Assembly: GCA_911728435.2 (NCBI GenBank)
Contig: OU452201.1
Coordinates: forward strand, 30,070,001 to 30,134,000
Reading direction: 5' to 3'
DNA: 64,000 bases
DNA from: Apoderus coryli
Taxonomy: Eukaryota; Arthropoda; Insecta; Coleoptera; Attelabidae
Shown: piece by piece, positions 1 to 12,219 of the stretch
How positions within the stretch are numbered: the first letter of the stretch is position 1
How the letters are laid out: the number at the start of each line of letters is the position of its first letter
Position numbers and translations under genes: made by a program
The notes under the pieces: generated by a model
What the model was told of the DNA's origin: nothing
What the model saw: only the letters and a program-made list of their open reading frames with translations
The model's database searches: none

Positions 1-3000
1 AATACCCAAGGAAAGGCCAGTAAGTTTCAAATCATTCAACAACCCAACCATATATTTATAAATTAAAAAGATTTCATGTCCGTAAATATAATAAATGAAA
101 AATGACTTAATGGCAAAGCGGACAAAAATGCTGGTTTTACATACACAAGGAATTTTGTTTAATTTAGCAGGGCCCCAGTCTAATTCAATAGGAACCAGAC
201 CGAGGCATGGGTCGACAGATACTGACGAATTCGTTTCGCTCTTGTTATGAGCTCGTCAGAGTACCATAGTCGATGCCCATCTACAAATATCGGCCTGCAT
301 TTAAGCACAATAGGATACACAACAGTAGACACATGTAAACACATATCATCTACATGTACATAGTAATGCATATCCTATACCATGCAGAGGCCGAACTATT
401 TATACGACTGGTTTTACCTATACATTGAATTTGTTCGGCCTCTGCATGGTATAGGATATGCATTACTATGTACATGTAGATGATATGTGTTTACATGTGT
501 CTACTGTTGTGTATCCTATTGTGCTTAAATGCAGGCCGATATTTGTAGATGGGCATCGACTATGGTACTCTGACGAGCTCATAACAAGAGCGAAACGAAT
601 TCGTCAGTATCTGTCGACCCATGCCTCGGTCTGGTTCCTATTGAATTAGACTGGGGCCCTGCTAAATTAAACAAAATTCCTTGTGTATGTAAAACCAGCA
701 TTTTTGTCCGCTTTGCCATTAAGTCATTTTTCATTCATATATTTATAATTAACCTGTTATAATATTAGATGATATTAAACTAAATCTGGTAATTGATTAA
801 TAAATTTATTCCGAATTTTTTAGAAATATCTTCACGAGTCACGGCATAGACATGCAATGAATCGAATACGAGGTGAAGGTGGAAGATTCCATTCAGGTTC
901 TGTGAAAAAAAGACGGTGGGCAAATAAAAAGTAATGTCCACCACACAATATATTATGCGTTATTCCTTGTTATAATAATTATGAATTTTAGTGAAGAAAT
1001 GCAAAGACAGTTACAACAACAGCATCAACAAACACAAGTTCAACAACATGAAATACCCAGGATAAATGTTTCATATGGCAATATACAAATGTCGGCACCA
1101 ATCATTATAGAGGTTAGTAAATTTGTACTCGTAATAATAATGAGATTAAAAATCATTCGTAAAATGCATGTATTTCAGCAAAAAATATTCTCAAGATTTT
1201 TGTACCCACAAAATTAATCTTATTTATACGGATTAGTGGGTTGTAGGGTGACATAAAGTCACAACAATCAATTAAAAGGCAGCAACGTTTCGTCAATGTG
1301 TACAATCAAAAAAACCGACCACTATAAACTGGCTCCAATTTCAAAGTTGGCTTCCTCGCGAAGCGCTCATTTGATGTTGATGATTTTTAAATTGTAGATT
1401 GATTTTTCAGTAACGATGCTATGTCAGAAACTTTTATTCAGATTTGAATTTGAGCTTATACAATGAGAAGTTTCTGTTCCGAAATTTGGAACACCCTGTG
1501 GAGCGCAACAGCTATTGTCAACTGGAATCACATTGAACCCTCATCTTTTCTTGGTCATAAATCGGAAACTTTCACACCCACCAGCGGAGCGCCTCAGGGC
1601 AGCTGTTTGGCACCATTAATATTTTCAATTTTCATTAATCACATATCCCAGGAGCTTACAAGCAACCATTTGATGTTTGCAGACGATCTCAAGTTGTATC
1701 GTGTTATTCGAGACACTTCGGATTGCGTATTGTTGCAGCGCGACTTATCTAAGCTTGAAGATTGGTGTAACTATAATAAATTGCCTTTAAATATTAATAA
1801 ATGTAAGTTTGTCAGATTTTCGAAATCGCAAACTTTTTTTGAATATCGCTATCAGCTGAGTGACACTGCGCTTGAGTGTTGTGATGTTGTCAGGGATCTT
1901 GGAGTTTACGTCAACACTGAATTGTCATTTAATTATCATATTCAAAGTATTACTCGAGATGCACTACGCATGCTTGGCTTTTTGTTTCGTGTTACCAAAG
2001 ATTTTAGTGATATTGAATCTATAACTAATTTGTATTGTGCTCTGGTAAGATCTAAGCTTGAGTACGCATCTCTAATATGGTCTCCCATTTACCGATCTCA
2101 TGCAGGACACATTGGATACATACAGCGCAAATTCCTTAAATATTTAGCTTTTAAAATTGACGGTAGATTCCCATGTAGAGGATTCGATCATAGAGCACTG
2201 CTCGATCGCTTTCAAATGGTTTCGCTGGCTGCTCGCAGAGTATGCCGGACAACTTTTTCTGTTTAAGATTATAAATAGCTTGGTGGACTGTTCAAACCTA
2301 CTCCGATCGTTGAATTTTAACATACCGCGCACCTCTGCGAGGAGTAGCAAACTATTTCACGTTCCTGTTTTTCGTACTAATTATGAATCCAAAGCACCAC
2401 TCCTTCGAGCATGCCAAACATGTAACATAGAAGGATTTAGTCAAGAAATTAACTATTTCAATGAGCCTGTAAGATCTTTTGCGCTCAATTGTCTCGGTTC
2501 CTGCAAAATCTGGCCATCTGATGTGTGTGCGTATTTTGTTTTGGAGGATTATTAATTAGTTTATTATTAGTAGCTTATGTATTTGGTTATATTGTCTTGT
2601 AATTGGGTCTGTAACCTGTTAGACAATAAAGAATATTATTATTTTCTAAGTTTTTTTAATCACGACATGATCTCTACTTTTGTTGGAGATACACTGTTTC
2701 ATAGCGAACGCTGAAAAAAACAACAAATAAACATAAAAAAGAAAGATTAATCAGAAAACTAATAAAAACAAAAAAATAATGAGCAAATTTGAAAGCGCCA
2801 AAATGACTTTATTTAGTCGATTTGGCATCGAATCAATAAGGTTTGTAACAAATTCTTGTGAAATGGCATCAAATTCTATCTGAAGTGCAATTTGTAGATC
2901 ATGTAGGCTGTTGGGTAAACCAGGTCGACGACGAATGCGTCTTTGAAGTTCGTTCCAGAGATGCTCAATTGATTTATTGAGGACTGCAAGCTGGACAAAC

Positions 3001-6000
3001 CATTCGTTCAATACCCACTTCGTCCAAATATTTGTAAAACTACACGTGCAATCGCGCTGGGGTTCTGTGGCAGGCCTTCTTGAAGACAAGTCGTTTTCTT
3101 TAAGTCTTGGTCGGATTTTGCTCTCACTGACTACACTCCTACGTACGGTTTCTAGTAGATGTTGATTCCGAACAGTTGTATTTCTACGATTTCGTAAAGC
3201 ATTCAGGACAATAAAGCGGTCGTCAATTGGACTTGTCTTCCGTTTTCTTCCGGAACCCACTCGCTTGTTGAAATTCCCCGTTTCCATATACCGATTCCAG
3301 GCATCCTGGACTGTTGTTCGAGGTTTACCAAAGGTTTCGCACACATAACGGCTATCCTGAATTAAGGCCACAATACGAGCAACATCTGCCACAGATAATG
3401 ACATTGTTTATTTTCAAACCCTTGACAAGCTCTTAATGTCAATGTTGCGTATGCAGCCTTGATTATTTACACGTAGAAATTTCTGCCTGCGAACACTTTT
3501 TCCAAGGCGTTCGCTTTGAAACAGTGTATCTCCAACAAAAATAAAGATAATGTCGTGATTAAAAAAAACAAATTGTTCAGAAAAGATCAAGCTTCACAGT
3601 GATTCTAGTTGACAATAGCTGCTATAGCTGTTGCGCTCCACAGGTTATTCCAAATTTCGGGACAGAAACCTGGTCTCATTGTTGCTTAAATTCAAGTCTG
3701 AATAAAAATTTCTGACATAGCATCGTTATTGAAAAATCATTCTACAATTGAAGAAAAAAATCATCAAAATCAAATGAGCGGTTCCCGCGGAAGCCAACTT
3801 TGAAATATCTCTGAAATTTGGCAGCGTTGTTGCTAGAAATAGGTAGCTTATCTGACCCTAACTAAACCAAAATTATTAAGTCCAGTGGCGTTAGGGGGCA
3901 ACTTAATAAAAATTGACAAAGAAATGTACGCCACTGACTGTAATTTAATTTCAATATTGTTTTGAGATAACGCAAGTAAAACCACACTTTTTTCTCTTGT
4001 ATTTTTTTTTCATATGTTGCGTCGTTTACGTAATAAAAATTTAAAAACATTTTTCATTTAAAATGATGTATCACTTGACCCCTACTTCTATATGAAAATT
4101 TGGGGGTTGTGTCCACCCCTATCACAGGGCTAGAGCTATTTCAACCAAAAACTAATAGGTTCATCCTAGGACTCCCCCAAACTCATATAACAAAATTTAG
4201 CTCAATTGGTTAAAGCGTTTAGGCGCTAGCCTGGAAAAATATATACAGACACACACAGACTTCCATCTCCGGGAACATCAAAATGGTTATATCCGTCTTT
4301 ATCTCAATTTGTATTTTTTAGGGCGTCACAATATTTTCCCTGTGCGGGAAAGTAAAATCCCGAGGGCAGCCAGTCGGAAAAGTAGATGTACTAGTAGAGA
4401 ATTTATTGGTATTAAATAAATAAATTAAATCCCCTGTACATTTATGTATAATTTTAACGCCCTATACATGTTTAGTTCCAAATGTAGTTCATCGTCGTGC
4501 TTCAAACACTGCACTGAGTATTTACTATTATTAAGTGACTCTTATTTATTTATTTATTATTTTCTCTATGGTCAGTTGATGTTTAAAAAATTCTAACACG
4601 CAACAACATCTAAAAAAAATCCGCTGTGTCGCCCCAAAACTTTCCCGATAAGATATAATATACTCAAAAATATATTTATGACATGCGTAACGAGACATAA
4701 TTTTGCTAATAATTATTATTAGAATTGTAATATTTTCTTTATTTCCAATAAACTAACCTAACAAACTACTTTTTTCAAAAATTAGCTGCGATTCGAACCC
4801 AGAACCTTCCTCATGTGAAGCGCGTGCTTTATCAATGACGCCAAAAACCCTTATTGTATTAGATTGTACTACATAATTGGTGAAATTTAAACGCAATTTT
4901 ATCAAGAATTATGGGGGCAATTATCAAGAATATATATAGACACACACAGACGTACATACAGACTTCCATCTGGAAATGGTCCTAATCATCTCAAGGAACT
5001 TCAAAATGTTTATCTCAAAATTTTTTAGCAGATTCAGAATAGTTTCCCTGTAAGGGAAAGTAAAATATATTGAAACTATGTACCAGTACAAAATCCTACA
5101 GGTTATGCTCTAAATTAAAAGATGATCACATTTATAAATAAATACTTTATTGTCTAACAGGTCAAGACTCAATAACAAGACAATTCTAAGTACTAGACAA
5201 TGGATATTATCGCAATAGTATAATATAAACTCACTAATTGATAAAAATTATCGAAAAAGCATAAGCTCAGAAATATACACCATAAAGCAATATAAAGTTA
5301 ATACATAATACAACAAAATCACCATACGCTCCACGCTCTACATGTCCAGGGTGCTCAAGTACCGATACAAACCAGCGCGAAAAGACCACAGTGACCCGTC
5401 AAAGTAATGTACAGATCGATGTATATTAAGAGGATCGCAGGTTCGGCATGTTCGGTAAAGAGGTGATCTCGATGCATAATTGGTGTTGAAACGCGGAACT
5501 CTAAATAAATACATCGTTCGAGAAAAAAATTGTGGTAAATTAAAGGGCAGTTGTTCCAAAAGGCGAGGGGAGTCAATTATGCCGTTTATAAGCTTAAACA
5601 GGAATATTTGACCAGCCGAATCTCTACGAAAAACCAATGAATTAACATTAAATCTGTTTAACAATATATTATGGTCAATGCCCCTGACGGGGAAATATCC
5701 ATCGATCGTAAAATCTAAAAAATTTTTAAATTTTCTTTGAATACGCTCCAATTTATTGATGTGTACCTAGTATAAAGGATACCATATAAAAGAGGCATAT
5801 CCAATCTAGAGCGGACAAAACTTACGTACAGCTGAAGCAGACAGTGAATATCCTGAAAATCAGTAGTTGAGCGGAGAATAAAACCCATCATTCGGATCGC
5901 GCTTTGTGAAATAGGGTCAATATGAGCATCAAACGTCATTTCACTATCCATGATCACTCCGAAGTCCTTTATTGACAAGATTGAAGAAAAACACCATTCA

Positions 6001-9000
6001 GCGTATAATTGAAACGAATTACACTCTGTCGTCTAGTAAATGGCATGAGTTTGCACTTACTGACGTTGAGCGGAAGCCTGTTTCTAATGCACCATTCCTC
6101 AAGTTCCTTGAGATCCCGTAGCAAGCATATGCAGTCGTCCTCGGTAGGAATTGGTCTATACCATTTCAAATCATCGGCGAACAAAATATAGTCGCTAGAG
6201 ACTTCAGCAGCGATGTCGTTTACATAGATGGCAAATAAGAGTGGAGCTAAATTGCTTCCCTGAGGTGCACCACTGGTAGGAGTAAAAGATGAAGATCGAA
6301 AATCCCTGAATTCGACAAATTGCTCGCGGTCAGATAGAAAAGAATTGAAAAATTGAACAATACGGTGTTGAAAGCCCATGATATCCAACTTAGTCATAAG
6401 TATTGCAAGATCGGTCCTATCAAAGGCCTTCGAGAAGTCAGTGTATATCGCATCAACTTGTAAGCCATTATTAAGAGCTGAGTATATATCCTGAGTAAAG
6501 CAGGTTAGATTGGTAACAGGTGAGCAACCAGTAAAAAATCCATGTTAATATTGGGAGATGCGATTTTTGACTTGATTAAATACTTTCACATACACGACCA
6601 TCTCAAAAACCTTCGAGAAGTTAGACAAAATTGAAATTAGCCGATAATTCTCAACATGATCTTTAGCACCAGATTCATAGATCGGACAAACACGAGAGAT
6701 CTTCCAAGCAGTCGGAAATGTGCAAGACTGTAGGGAGTTGTTAATCAAAACGCGCAGTGGCTCAGCGAAGGCATGAGCACAGTCTCTTAAAAAGAATGAT
6801 GGTATATTATCAGGGCCTGACGTCATTTTAGGTTTAAGTTTTTTCAGTGCGGAAATTACATCCTGAAGATCGACAATGCCAACCGAAATTGATGAATAAA
6901 TGGTACATCAACCGCAGGCACGCACTCTGATGGCTGTTCATAAACAGAACTAAAAAAGGTCGCAAATGCATTAACTATACATTCCGGACTAGAAAGACAT
7001 TCACCGGACACATCAACCATACTTCCCGGTATTCTCGAACTACTCTTTCTGCATTGAACAAATCTTCACAAATTCTGTGGATCGCTTTTCACCGTGCTGT
7101 TAATGCTCGCAACATAATTTCGATATGCGATATCGGTCTTCTGCTTTATAGTAGCTCGAAGATTTTTAAAAATGTTAAAGTGCGAAGTTTTCCATTTACG
7201 CCAATTTCTTGCCTTGTTGCGTATGTCACATATTATATCGCGTGTATACCAGCTAAGGTAATTATATTTTTTTGAATGTGATTTAAAAACCGGAACACGC
7301 ATGTCTAAAATATGTTTAAGATGATGGTAGAATTGAATAACAGCAATATTGACGTCCTCTATATCATTAAGGAATGACCAATCTTTGAGCAGGACTTGTT
7401 CATATAAAATAGGGAGATTCGCCTTTTTAAAATTGTATTTTTTATTCAATGAACTTACTGGGAAATCCTTTTGTGGATATATTGTCACAATAAGTATGAG
7501 GAAGTATAAGAATATGGATTTAATAGGAACGGTGCCTTCACCTAGTCCCAATGTGATAGTTAGAAAATAAGGGTAGAGCCTCCCTTATGTCTTTTAGTAT
7601 TTGAAGATTCAGGTAAGCGTGCTCTACTGAGTTAAATCTTTATATAGAGTTTATAGAACGGTTTGAGTTTTATGAAGTTATGTTCTCTTGGTTTTAATTT
7701 AGTTACTCGCTTGGCTTGTTAAGCTACTCGAGAATCGCCCACTTACATCACGCTCACGAAAGAGGATCTTATTGATTCTCCCTCGTAAACGAGTGACGGT
7801 CTGTATTTGGGCGGCGTCTCTCAGTTAATAGTTACTTGACTTAATATAGAAAACTATATTAAAATAAAAAGGAAAGTCAGATGAATATTACTATTATTTA
7901 TTTAATTAATTAAAAAATGTACAAAAATCAATTCAATAAAAAAGGACAAGTTTAAAAATCAACAATTATAATAATCAAAAGTTCGTACTTGCATTACAAT
8001 TATCTTCATTGCCGACACAGTTGATATTTCTTTCACATTAAATATTTATAATGATTAAAATAAAAACTCTAATCGCGTTAAATAAACTATAAATCTTAAG
8101 ACACTACCCAAAGGGGGGATTAGTGCTTCTAGGACCGGAAGTTTACTTCACCGAAGTTTGGAGAGGTTTAGAGAACCTGGCGGAGCATTCGGACACATAT
8201 GTGCTCCAACGCGGGGAGACTTCATGGTCCGAGCCGCCAAGTCTCCAACCACTCTGTTCAAACTTTATTACACCGAAGTGCAAATCAAAATCCCCTGTAA
8301 CTTCCTGTTACAACAATATTTATAACTTTACTATTTTCCACTCTTACGAATAAAGACCAATCAAATTGTCTATTCTTAGCGTCGTACCGCTTGTTTGAAA
8401 AAAATATTAATCAGCAATTTTCTTTCTTGTGTATTCCTATATTGAACTTGTATAGACTTTGATGAACTTTTATAAATTATTAAATCAGCGTAAAATAGCT
8501 AGTTCGACCGGATGCAATATTTTTATTACAATATACCGTGTGTGACAATATAATATGGGAGAAAAATATTTGAAGAGAAGGGTGATAGACGTCTTCATCA
8601 ACCAAAGGATCAGGCGCATTCAGGATATGACTATACTGTCCCAAATTGAATAATTCTATTTATCTTAGTTTTCAAAAAACGAAGGTTAAATATGCTACTC
8701 AAGTACTTAGTCACAGCAGCATTACAGATTACCATCTGATGCAAGGGTCACTGCAAATTTTATTTACTTAAACAATTGCGATGTCTTCAAAGGAAGAAGT
8801 AGTTGATTGATAGTATCTGCAAAAACTTAAATTGCATCGATAATATACCCACACGTATTATGTTTACGATTTAATAAAACCTAGGATTTTGGGTATTCCG
8901 GAATGTGAATGGAGATAACTCATAACCCGAGAAACTCCAGTTACTATTCAACACAGCCTCTTAAGATTAAGTTCACATTCAATTAATTTAAATATATGTA

Positions 9001-9123
9001 TTGGATAAACACACTTTTTTGTTATTGCCACGTTTTTTTTTTTTGTTTCAGAGTTTACCAGATATCATAAAAGCAGACCCACTCTCGATGGAGAACAATA
9101 AAAAGGAGGACCTTTCGTTTTAA
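1..9123 (+). CDS. NF-YA: Nuclear transcription factor Y subunit alpha, 3' half (four exons; 5' end outside window)
   Basis: NF-YA is the sequence-specific subunit of the trimeric CCAAT-binding factor. Coding exons are 1-19, 824-930, 992-1112 and 9052-9123, all with GT-AG introns and compatible phases. The first reads IPKERP up to the donor at 20. The second starts KYLHESRHRHAM and continues RGEGGRFHSGSVKK, which is the conserved DNA-contacting A2 helix region. The third is glutamine-rich (QRQLQQQHQQTQVQQ) and the last ends KKEDLSF before TAA at 9121. If exon 2 is not spliced at 930, it reads into a stop at 932-934 (ANKK*), so an alternative short form is possible. The last intron is 7.9 kb and full of transposons. 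Identity rests on the near-invariant A2 motif. The last two exons are inferred from phase and splice signals. Confidence 0.88.
94..735. repeat. Near-perfect palindrome, 303-bp arms, 36-bp loop, in an NF-YA intron
   Basis: Arms 94-396 and 433-735 are reverse complements around position 414.5, so the same 63-codon frame appears on both strands. The loop is 397-432. The palindrome fills most of the 804-bp intron between the two exons encoding the NF-YA DNA-binding region. A 12-bp stretch (CATATATTTATA) occurs at 49-60 and again at 736-747, directly after the right arm. It could be a target-site duplication, but 33 unpaired bases lie between the left copy and the left arm. No transposase is encoded. 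It is either a foldback element or an inverted duplication; the arms look too similar to be old. Confidence 0.85.
1537..2645 (+). pseudogene. Jockey-like LINE fragment: reverse transcriptase C-terminal half and 3' end
   Basis: The reading frame from about 1537 to 2266 contains the reverse transcriptase motifs SGAPQGS and FADDLKLYR (catalytic FADD), then the thumb region with LVRSKLEYASLIWSP and QRKFLKYLAFK. A frameshift near 2160-2266 moves the rest into the frame 2157-2555. The 3' end has a short UTR ending GTTAGACAATAAAG followed by an AT-rich tail, the same end as three other LINE copies in this window. The endonuclease and fingers are missing, so it is a 5'-truncated dead copy. Jockey-superfamily placement is by motif only. 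Confidence 0.8.
2651..3568 (-). mobile_element. Tc1-like transposon with internally deleted transposase
   Basis: Terminal inverted repeats of about 55 bp start TTTTTTTAATCACGACATGA on the left, and the complement ends at 3568; both contain GGAGATACACTGTTTCA. The minus-strand frame 3404-2751 starts MSLSVADVARIVALIQ with a paired-like helix-turn-helix and a GSGRKRKTSP hinge, typical of Tc1 transposase N-termini. It then jumps to the C-terminal tail (SIEHLWNELQRRI ... LIDSMPNRL). The central DDE catalytic region is missing, so the 217-residue product cannot transpose. It sits at the 3' tail of the LINE fragment, so it inserted later. Confidence 0.8.
3865..5129. other. NF-YA intron: no gene, several dispersed repeats
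   Basis: No coding region is visible. Two related repeats lie at about 4200-4362 and 4918-5073. Both contain ACACACAGACTTCCATCT followed by a terminal hairpin TTTCCCTGTxxGGGAAAG. Between them is the SINE-like block described separately. The hairpin with a short tail suggests the 3' end of a non-autonomous element, but the family was not recognised. Confidence 0.5.
4608..4842 (-). repeat. SINE-like repeat with tRNA-derived head (copy 1 of 3)
   Basis: On the minus strand, 4842-4783 reads as a tRNA-like sequence: GGCGTCATTGATAAAGCACG (box A-like), a possible CTTC/GAAG anticodon stem, and GGGTTCGAATC, a good B box. It continues into a body at 4780-4608 whose plus-strand form contains CCAATAAACTAACCTAACAA. 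The same body recurs without the tRNA head at 35449-35600 and 49935-50120. A tRNA-derived SINE is the simplest reading; a chance tRNA pseudogene beside an unrelated repeat is the alternative. Confidence 0.5.
5130..7560 (-). pseudogene. Jockey-like LINE copy on the minus strand, multiply frameshifted
   Basis: Minus-strand pieces in order: 7551-7066 (endonuclease/RT linker), 6826-6545 (MTSGPDNIPSFFLRD, then [17 protein letters not shown]), 6397-5969 (SGAPQGSNLAPLLF and FADDLKWYR), 5978-5715 and 5751-5338 (thumb, QRKFKNFLDFTIDG). Frame changes between pieces show it is dead. The 3' end (plus-strand 5130-5160) is the complement of CCTGTTAGACAATAAAG, shared with the copies at 2.6, 28.9 and 49.5 kb. 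It lies antisense within the NF-YA intron. Confidence 0.82.
7561..9051. other. NF-YA last intron, remainder: no recognised gene
   Basis: There is no convincing coding potential. The stretch 7680-7830 and 8100-8260 is noticeably richer in GC than its surroundings, with one 76-codon frame (8123-8353) that matches nothing I recognise. It could be an LTR or UTR fragment of an unidentified element. The intron ends with a strong polypyrimidine tract (9031-9049) before the NF-YA acceptor. Confidence 0.4.
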
Positions 9124-9639
9124 ACCAGCATTATAACATACCTAATTTTTCTACAGAATTTTGAATGCTCACTGTACAAAGATGTAATCTAGTATTAAAC
9201 ATTTAAGTAATTTCTAGTTCGGAACTTTTAAGGGAAGTACCTAATTATTTTCTATGAAAATTAAGAGTAAACAATGGTCTTCCTGTTTATAATCTTCTTA
9301 ATTTTTGGAGCTCACAGAGGCTGTGCGAATTTATTTACGCACTTGTATAAGAATTAAGGCCATAAATAAATCAAACAATGTGGACTAATTATGGACATTT
9401 ATTATCTTAAGGACTTACTTATTTATAGTTAAAATTGTGTTATTTTTTACATAATTTTGGACAAATTATTATTATTCTGTTATGTTTTTTATTCATACAC
9501 ATATCTTGGTTTATTTTTTTAACATTATTAAGATTTTGTACAAATTTGTTATTATTTCTGACTGAAGAGTCTAATGTTTTGTGCTGTATAGAGTAATACA
9601 TGAATGACTGGATGCACGAATTTATTGTTTTATTCTCTT
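9124..9639 (+). other. NF-YA 3' UTR and downstream sequence
   Basis: AT-rich non-coding sequence follows the NF-YA stop. A possible polyadenylation signal (ATAAATAAA) lies at about 9363-9371. No other gene is visible. Where the transcript really ends cannot be told from the sequence. Confidence 0.4.
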
Positions 9640-9720
9640 TCCTAAATAATACTGAAATAATTCTGATACCCAAACCAGGAAAAGAACTAAACAAAGTTAC
9701 TTCAAACCGACCAATATAAA
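9640..9720 (+). pseudogene. Short reverse-transcriptase relic
   Basis: The plus strand reads TEIILIPKPGKELNKVTSNRPI followed by a stop. This is the conserved IPKPGK...YRPISL segment of Jockey-type reverse transcriptases. Only about 25 codons survive, and the rest is unrecognisable on either side. Confidence 0.55.
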
Positions 9721-9872
9721 GAAAATTGGATACTCCAAGCACCTCCACAAATCGTAAAATGTTTTTGTTTTGAAGAAAGGATTGAAAAATTTTGATCTAA
9801 TCAAGGTACATGTTGTAACAGGCCAAACCTTCTTTTAAATGGATTTTTCTTTAAATTAGGTATAATTAGTAG

Positions 9873-10525
9873 TGTTGGAATTCCATATTCTCTCTTTTCA
9901 TATATTAGCTTTACTTCTGAAGCGTCCTGTATATTTTAAATGACGTTAGTAAATTAATATAATATTACAAAAATATTATTCTTCTTCTTTCACGGTTGGC
10001 CGTTGATTTTGATTTGGAGGTATCAATGTATGTATGTATCTCAACCCCCTCTTTGCGATTATTGCAGCCTGATTTGAACTCGCCTCAAGCGAAGGTCACA
10101 GGTCGTATGACGCAGTCGTCTTGCCGTCTTCTTATTGTACTGTTGTGTTCTAGTTCACCACACAAATACAAAGTGGTAATTCCCCTAATTCTAACGTCTA
10201 ACAGATTGGCGTGCTTTTTATAATAATTACAGTTCGCAATAAATGCATTATTAATAAATAATACTCTTTCTTTCTTATCGTATTCAATTCACGTAGTGAA
10301 GTGGGTAAAGTTCTCAAAATACGTGTAATTTAAATTACGTATAAATTCTGTTTAAATTTACCTACTTACCTATTATAAAACAATGTTTATTAGTTATTAA
10401 TTAGATAACACAAAAATTGATGTAGTGAAGTGAATAAATAGTGGAACGTTCAATAGTTAATTAAATTCGTTGTCTTTTATTACAGTAAACTAATTACAAA
10501 ATCCTTTATACAGTCAGTCTCTCCA
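9873..10525 (+). repeat. 5' LTR of the BEL/Pao element
   Basis: 653-bp direct repeat, paired with 15963-16615. A candidate primer-binding site begins at 10529, four bases after the LTR (TGGTCGACATCGAGCC). The priming tRNA could not be assigned by eye. The 75-codon frame inside the LTR is repeated in the other LTR and is not a gene. Confidence 0.93.
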
Positions 10526-10820
10526 TTTTGGTCGACATCGAGCCGGATTTAAATGAGCCAAAGTAAAGTAAATAAAAAAGCCTGTGGACTTCTAATTCTT
10601 AATATTAAAAAATTGTTTAGTGTTAAGCATTGTATATAAAACATATAAAACAAAGTGAAAGCTTTGAACATGGACGAACTACAAAATTGGTGAGATAAAA
10701 CCTTTTTACCGCTATTACATTCTTCAATTTGAGCTTGGACATTTTCTATTTCATTAATTAATTAATAATATTAATTAATATCAAAGTGATAAGAACACTT
10801 TTGTATATATTTTATTTATA

Positions 10821-12219
10821 ATGGAGGAGTTTAAGAAAGCTAGAACTTCGGCTAAACGTTCTATAACTCGTATTGAAACTTGGTTAAGTGTTAGTAAAGA
10901 TACAGTAGTGGACAAATTTCAATTTGAAACTCGACTAACGAGGCTACACGAACTATTTAAACAATATGAAACTGCTCAAGATGAAATTGAATTTCTAATA
11001 ACCGATGAAAACCCCGACGATGAAGATAGAAACTCTCTAGAAGAAAGATATTTTAATTTAATTAGTGAATTATCACATTGTATTGAAATACTTAAAGTTG
11101 ATAGGGTTCATAGTTCTTGTTCGGTAAAAAATTCCGAGGCACCTGTGTCTGTGAAATTACCTGACATAAAAATTACACCATTTTCAGGCGAAATAACAGA
11201 ATTTGAATCTTTTTTTCAGTTATTTGAGGCATTAATAATTAAAAATAATCATCTTACAGATGTACAAAGATTTGTATACTTAAAAAGTTACTTAAAAGGT
11301 GAGCCTTTGCAGCTCATTGATTCATTAAAAATTACAAATGAAAACTTTCACATTGCTTTACATACGTTAAAGACTAGGTTTGAAAATAAATTCATATTTA
11401 TCTGCCATGTTAGAGGCACCTCAATTAACAAAATGTAAACCTTCCTCACTACGTGAATTTATCACAACGATTCAAAAAAATGTCCAATCTCTAAACAATT
11501 TAAATTTATCTCATGAAAGTTTATGGAATTTGTTGTTAATTTTCCTATTTCAGAAAAAATTAGATTTTAACACAAAAAAAGCTTTTGAAACTGAGCGGGA
11601 TCATAACGATGTTCCTACGTTGGATATTTTCATAAAATTTCTAGAAAAACGTTGTTTGATTCTGGAAAATATTGAGACAACAAGTCCCAAAGCGCAACGT
11701 AAATTAGTTGCAGCTTATTCCTCTAATTTTCAAAGTTCTCAGACGTTAAATTGTCCATATTGTTGTAAGTCTGGACATAAAATTTATACTTGTGTTCTAT
11801 TTAAAAATCTGCTACATGCAGATAAATTAAAATTCGTTAAATCAAAAAATTTATGTATTAACTGTCTTGGGAAACATAACTTAAGTGAATGTACGTCAAA
11901 GCAAAAATGTAATTCTTGTGGTAAATCTCATAACACGTTAATGCATATTGCAAACAGGGTACCGGAAGATCAACGTTCATCTTCAAACAATAATTCTAAT
12001 CATTATTCGAATAATAACAGTTCTCAACGTTCTTCCTATAATGGTAACCAAAACACTCGTTCTTCTGAGAACACGCAGAGGAGTCCAACCTCTACAAACA
12101 CTGGTGGTCCTTCGAGTAATTTTTCTGGAAATAATTTTCAACCGCGCAGCCAACATACTTACCTCAAATCATTCTGCGTTATCAATAAAAAATTCTCACA
12201 TTTTGCTGTCGACTGCTAA
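10821..12219 (+). pseudogene. gag: BEL/Pao gag, split by a frame change
   Basis: The first part (10821-11438) starts MEEFKKARTSAKRSI and contains the BEL gag core (KLPDIKITPFSGEITEFESF, typical DUF1759-like). The second part (11380-12219) is in the next frame. It continues with the rest of the capsid region and then cysteine/histidine knuckles (CPYCCKSGH, CINCLGKHNLSEC, CNSCGKSH), followed by a low-complexity Asn/Ser linker. The frame change near 11390-11420 is equivalent to one extra base. Whether it is a mutation, an assembly error or programmed shifting cannot be decided here. Confidence 0.85.

Larger units (their letters stand above)
1242..3864. mobile_element. Foldback/TIR element carrying a LINE fragment and a Tc1-like element
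   Basis: About 290 bp at 1242-1535 is repeated in inverted orientation at about 3592-3864. The best stretch reads TTTCAAAGTTGGCTTCC on the left and its complement on the right. The outer tips (GTAGGGTGACATAA versus TTAGGGTCAGATAA) are diverged. Between the arms are a reverse-transcriptase fragment (about 1537-2645) and a Tc1-like transposon (2651-3568). No transposase belonging to the outer element is seen, so it is non-autonomous. The arms have many mismatches, so it is old compared with other elements here. Confidence 0.6.

Noticed and set aside
180..649. Two identical 63-codon genes on opposite strands
   Set aside because: They are the same palindrome arm read from each side; no start context, homology or domain supports a protein.
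8123..8353. A small host gene at 8.1-8.35 kb
   Set aside because: Only one short frame, no splice-consistent extension and no recognisable family. Kept only as part of the intron description.
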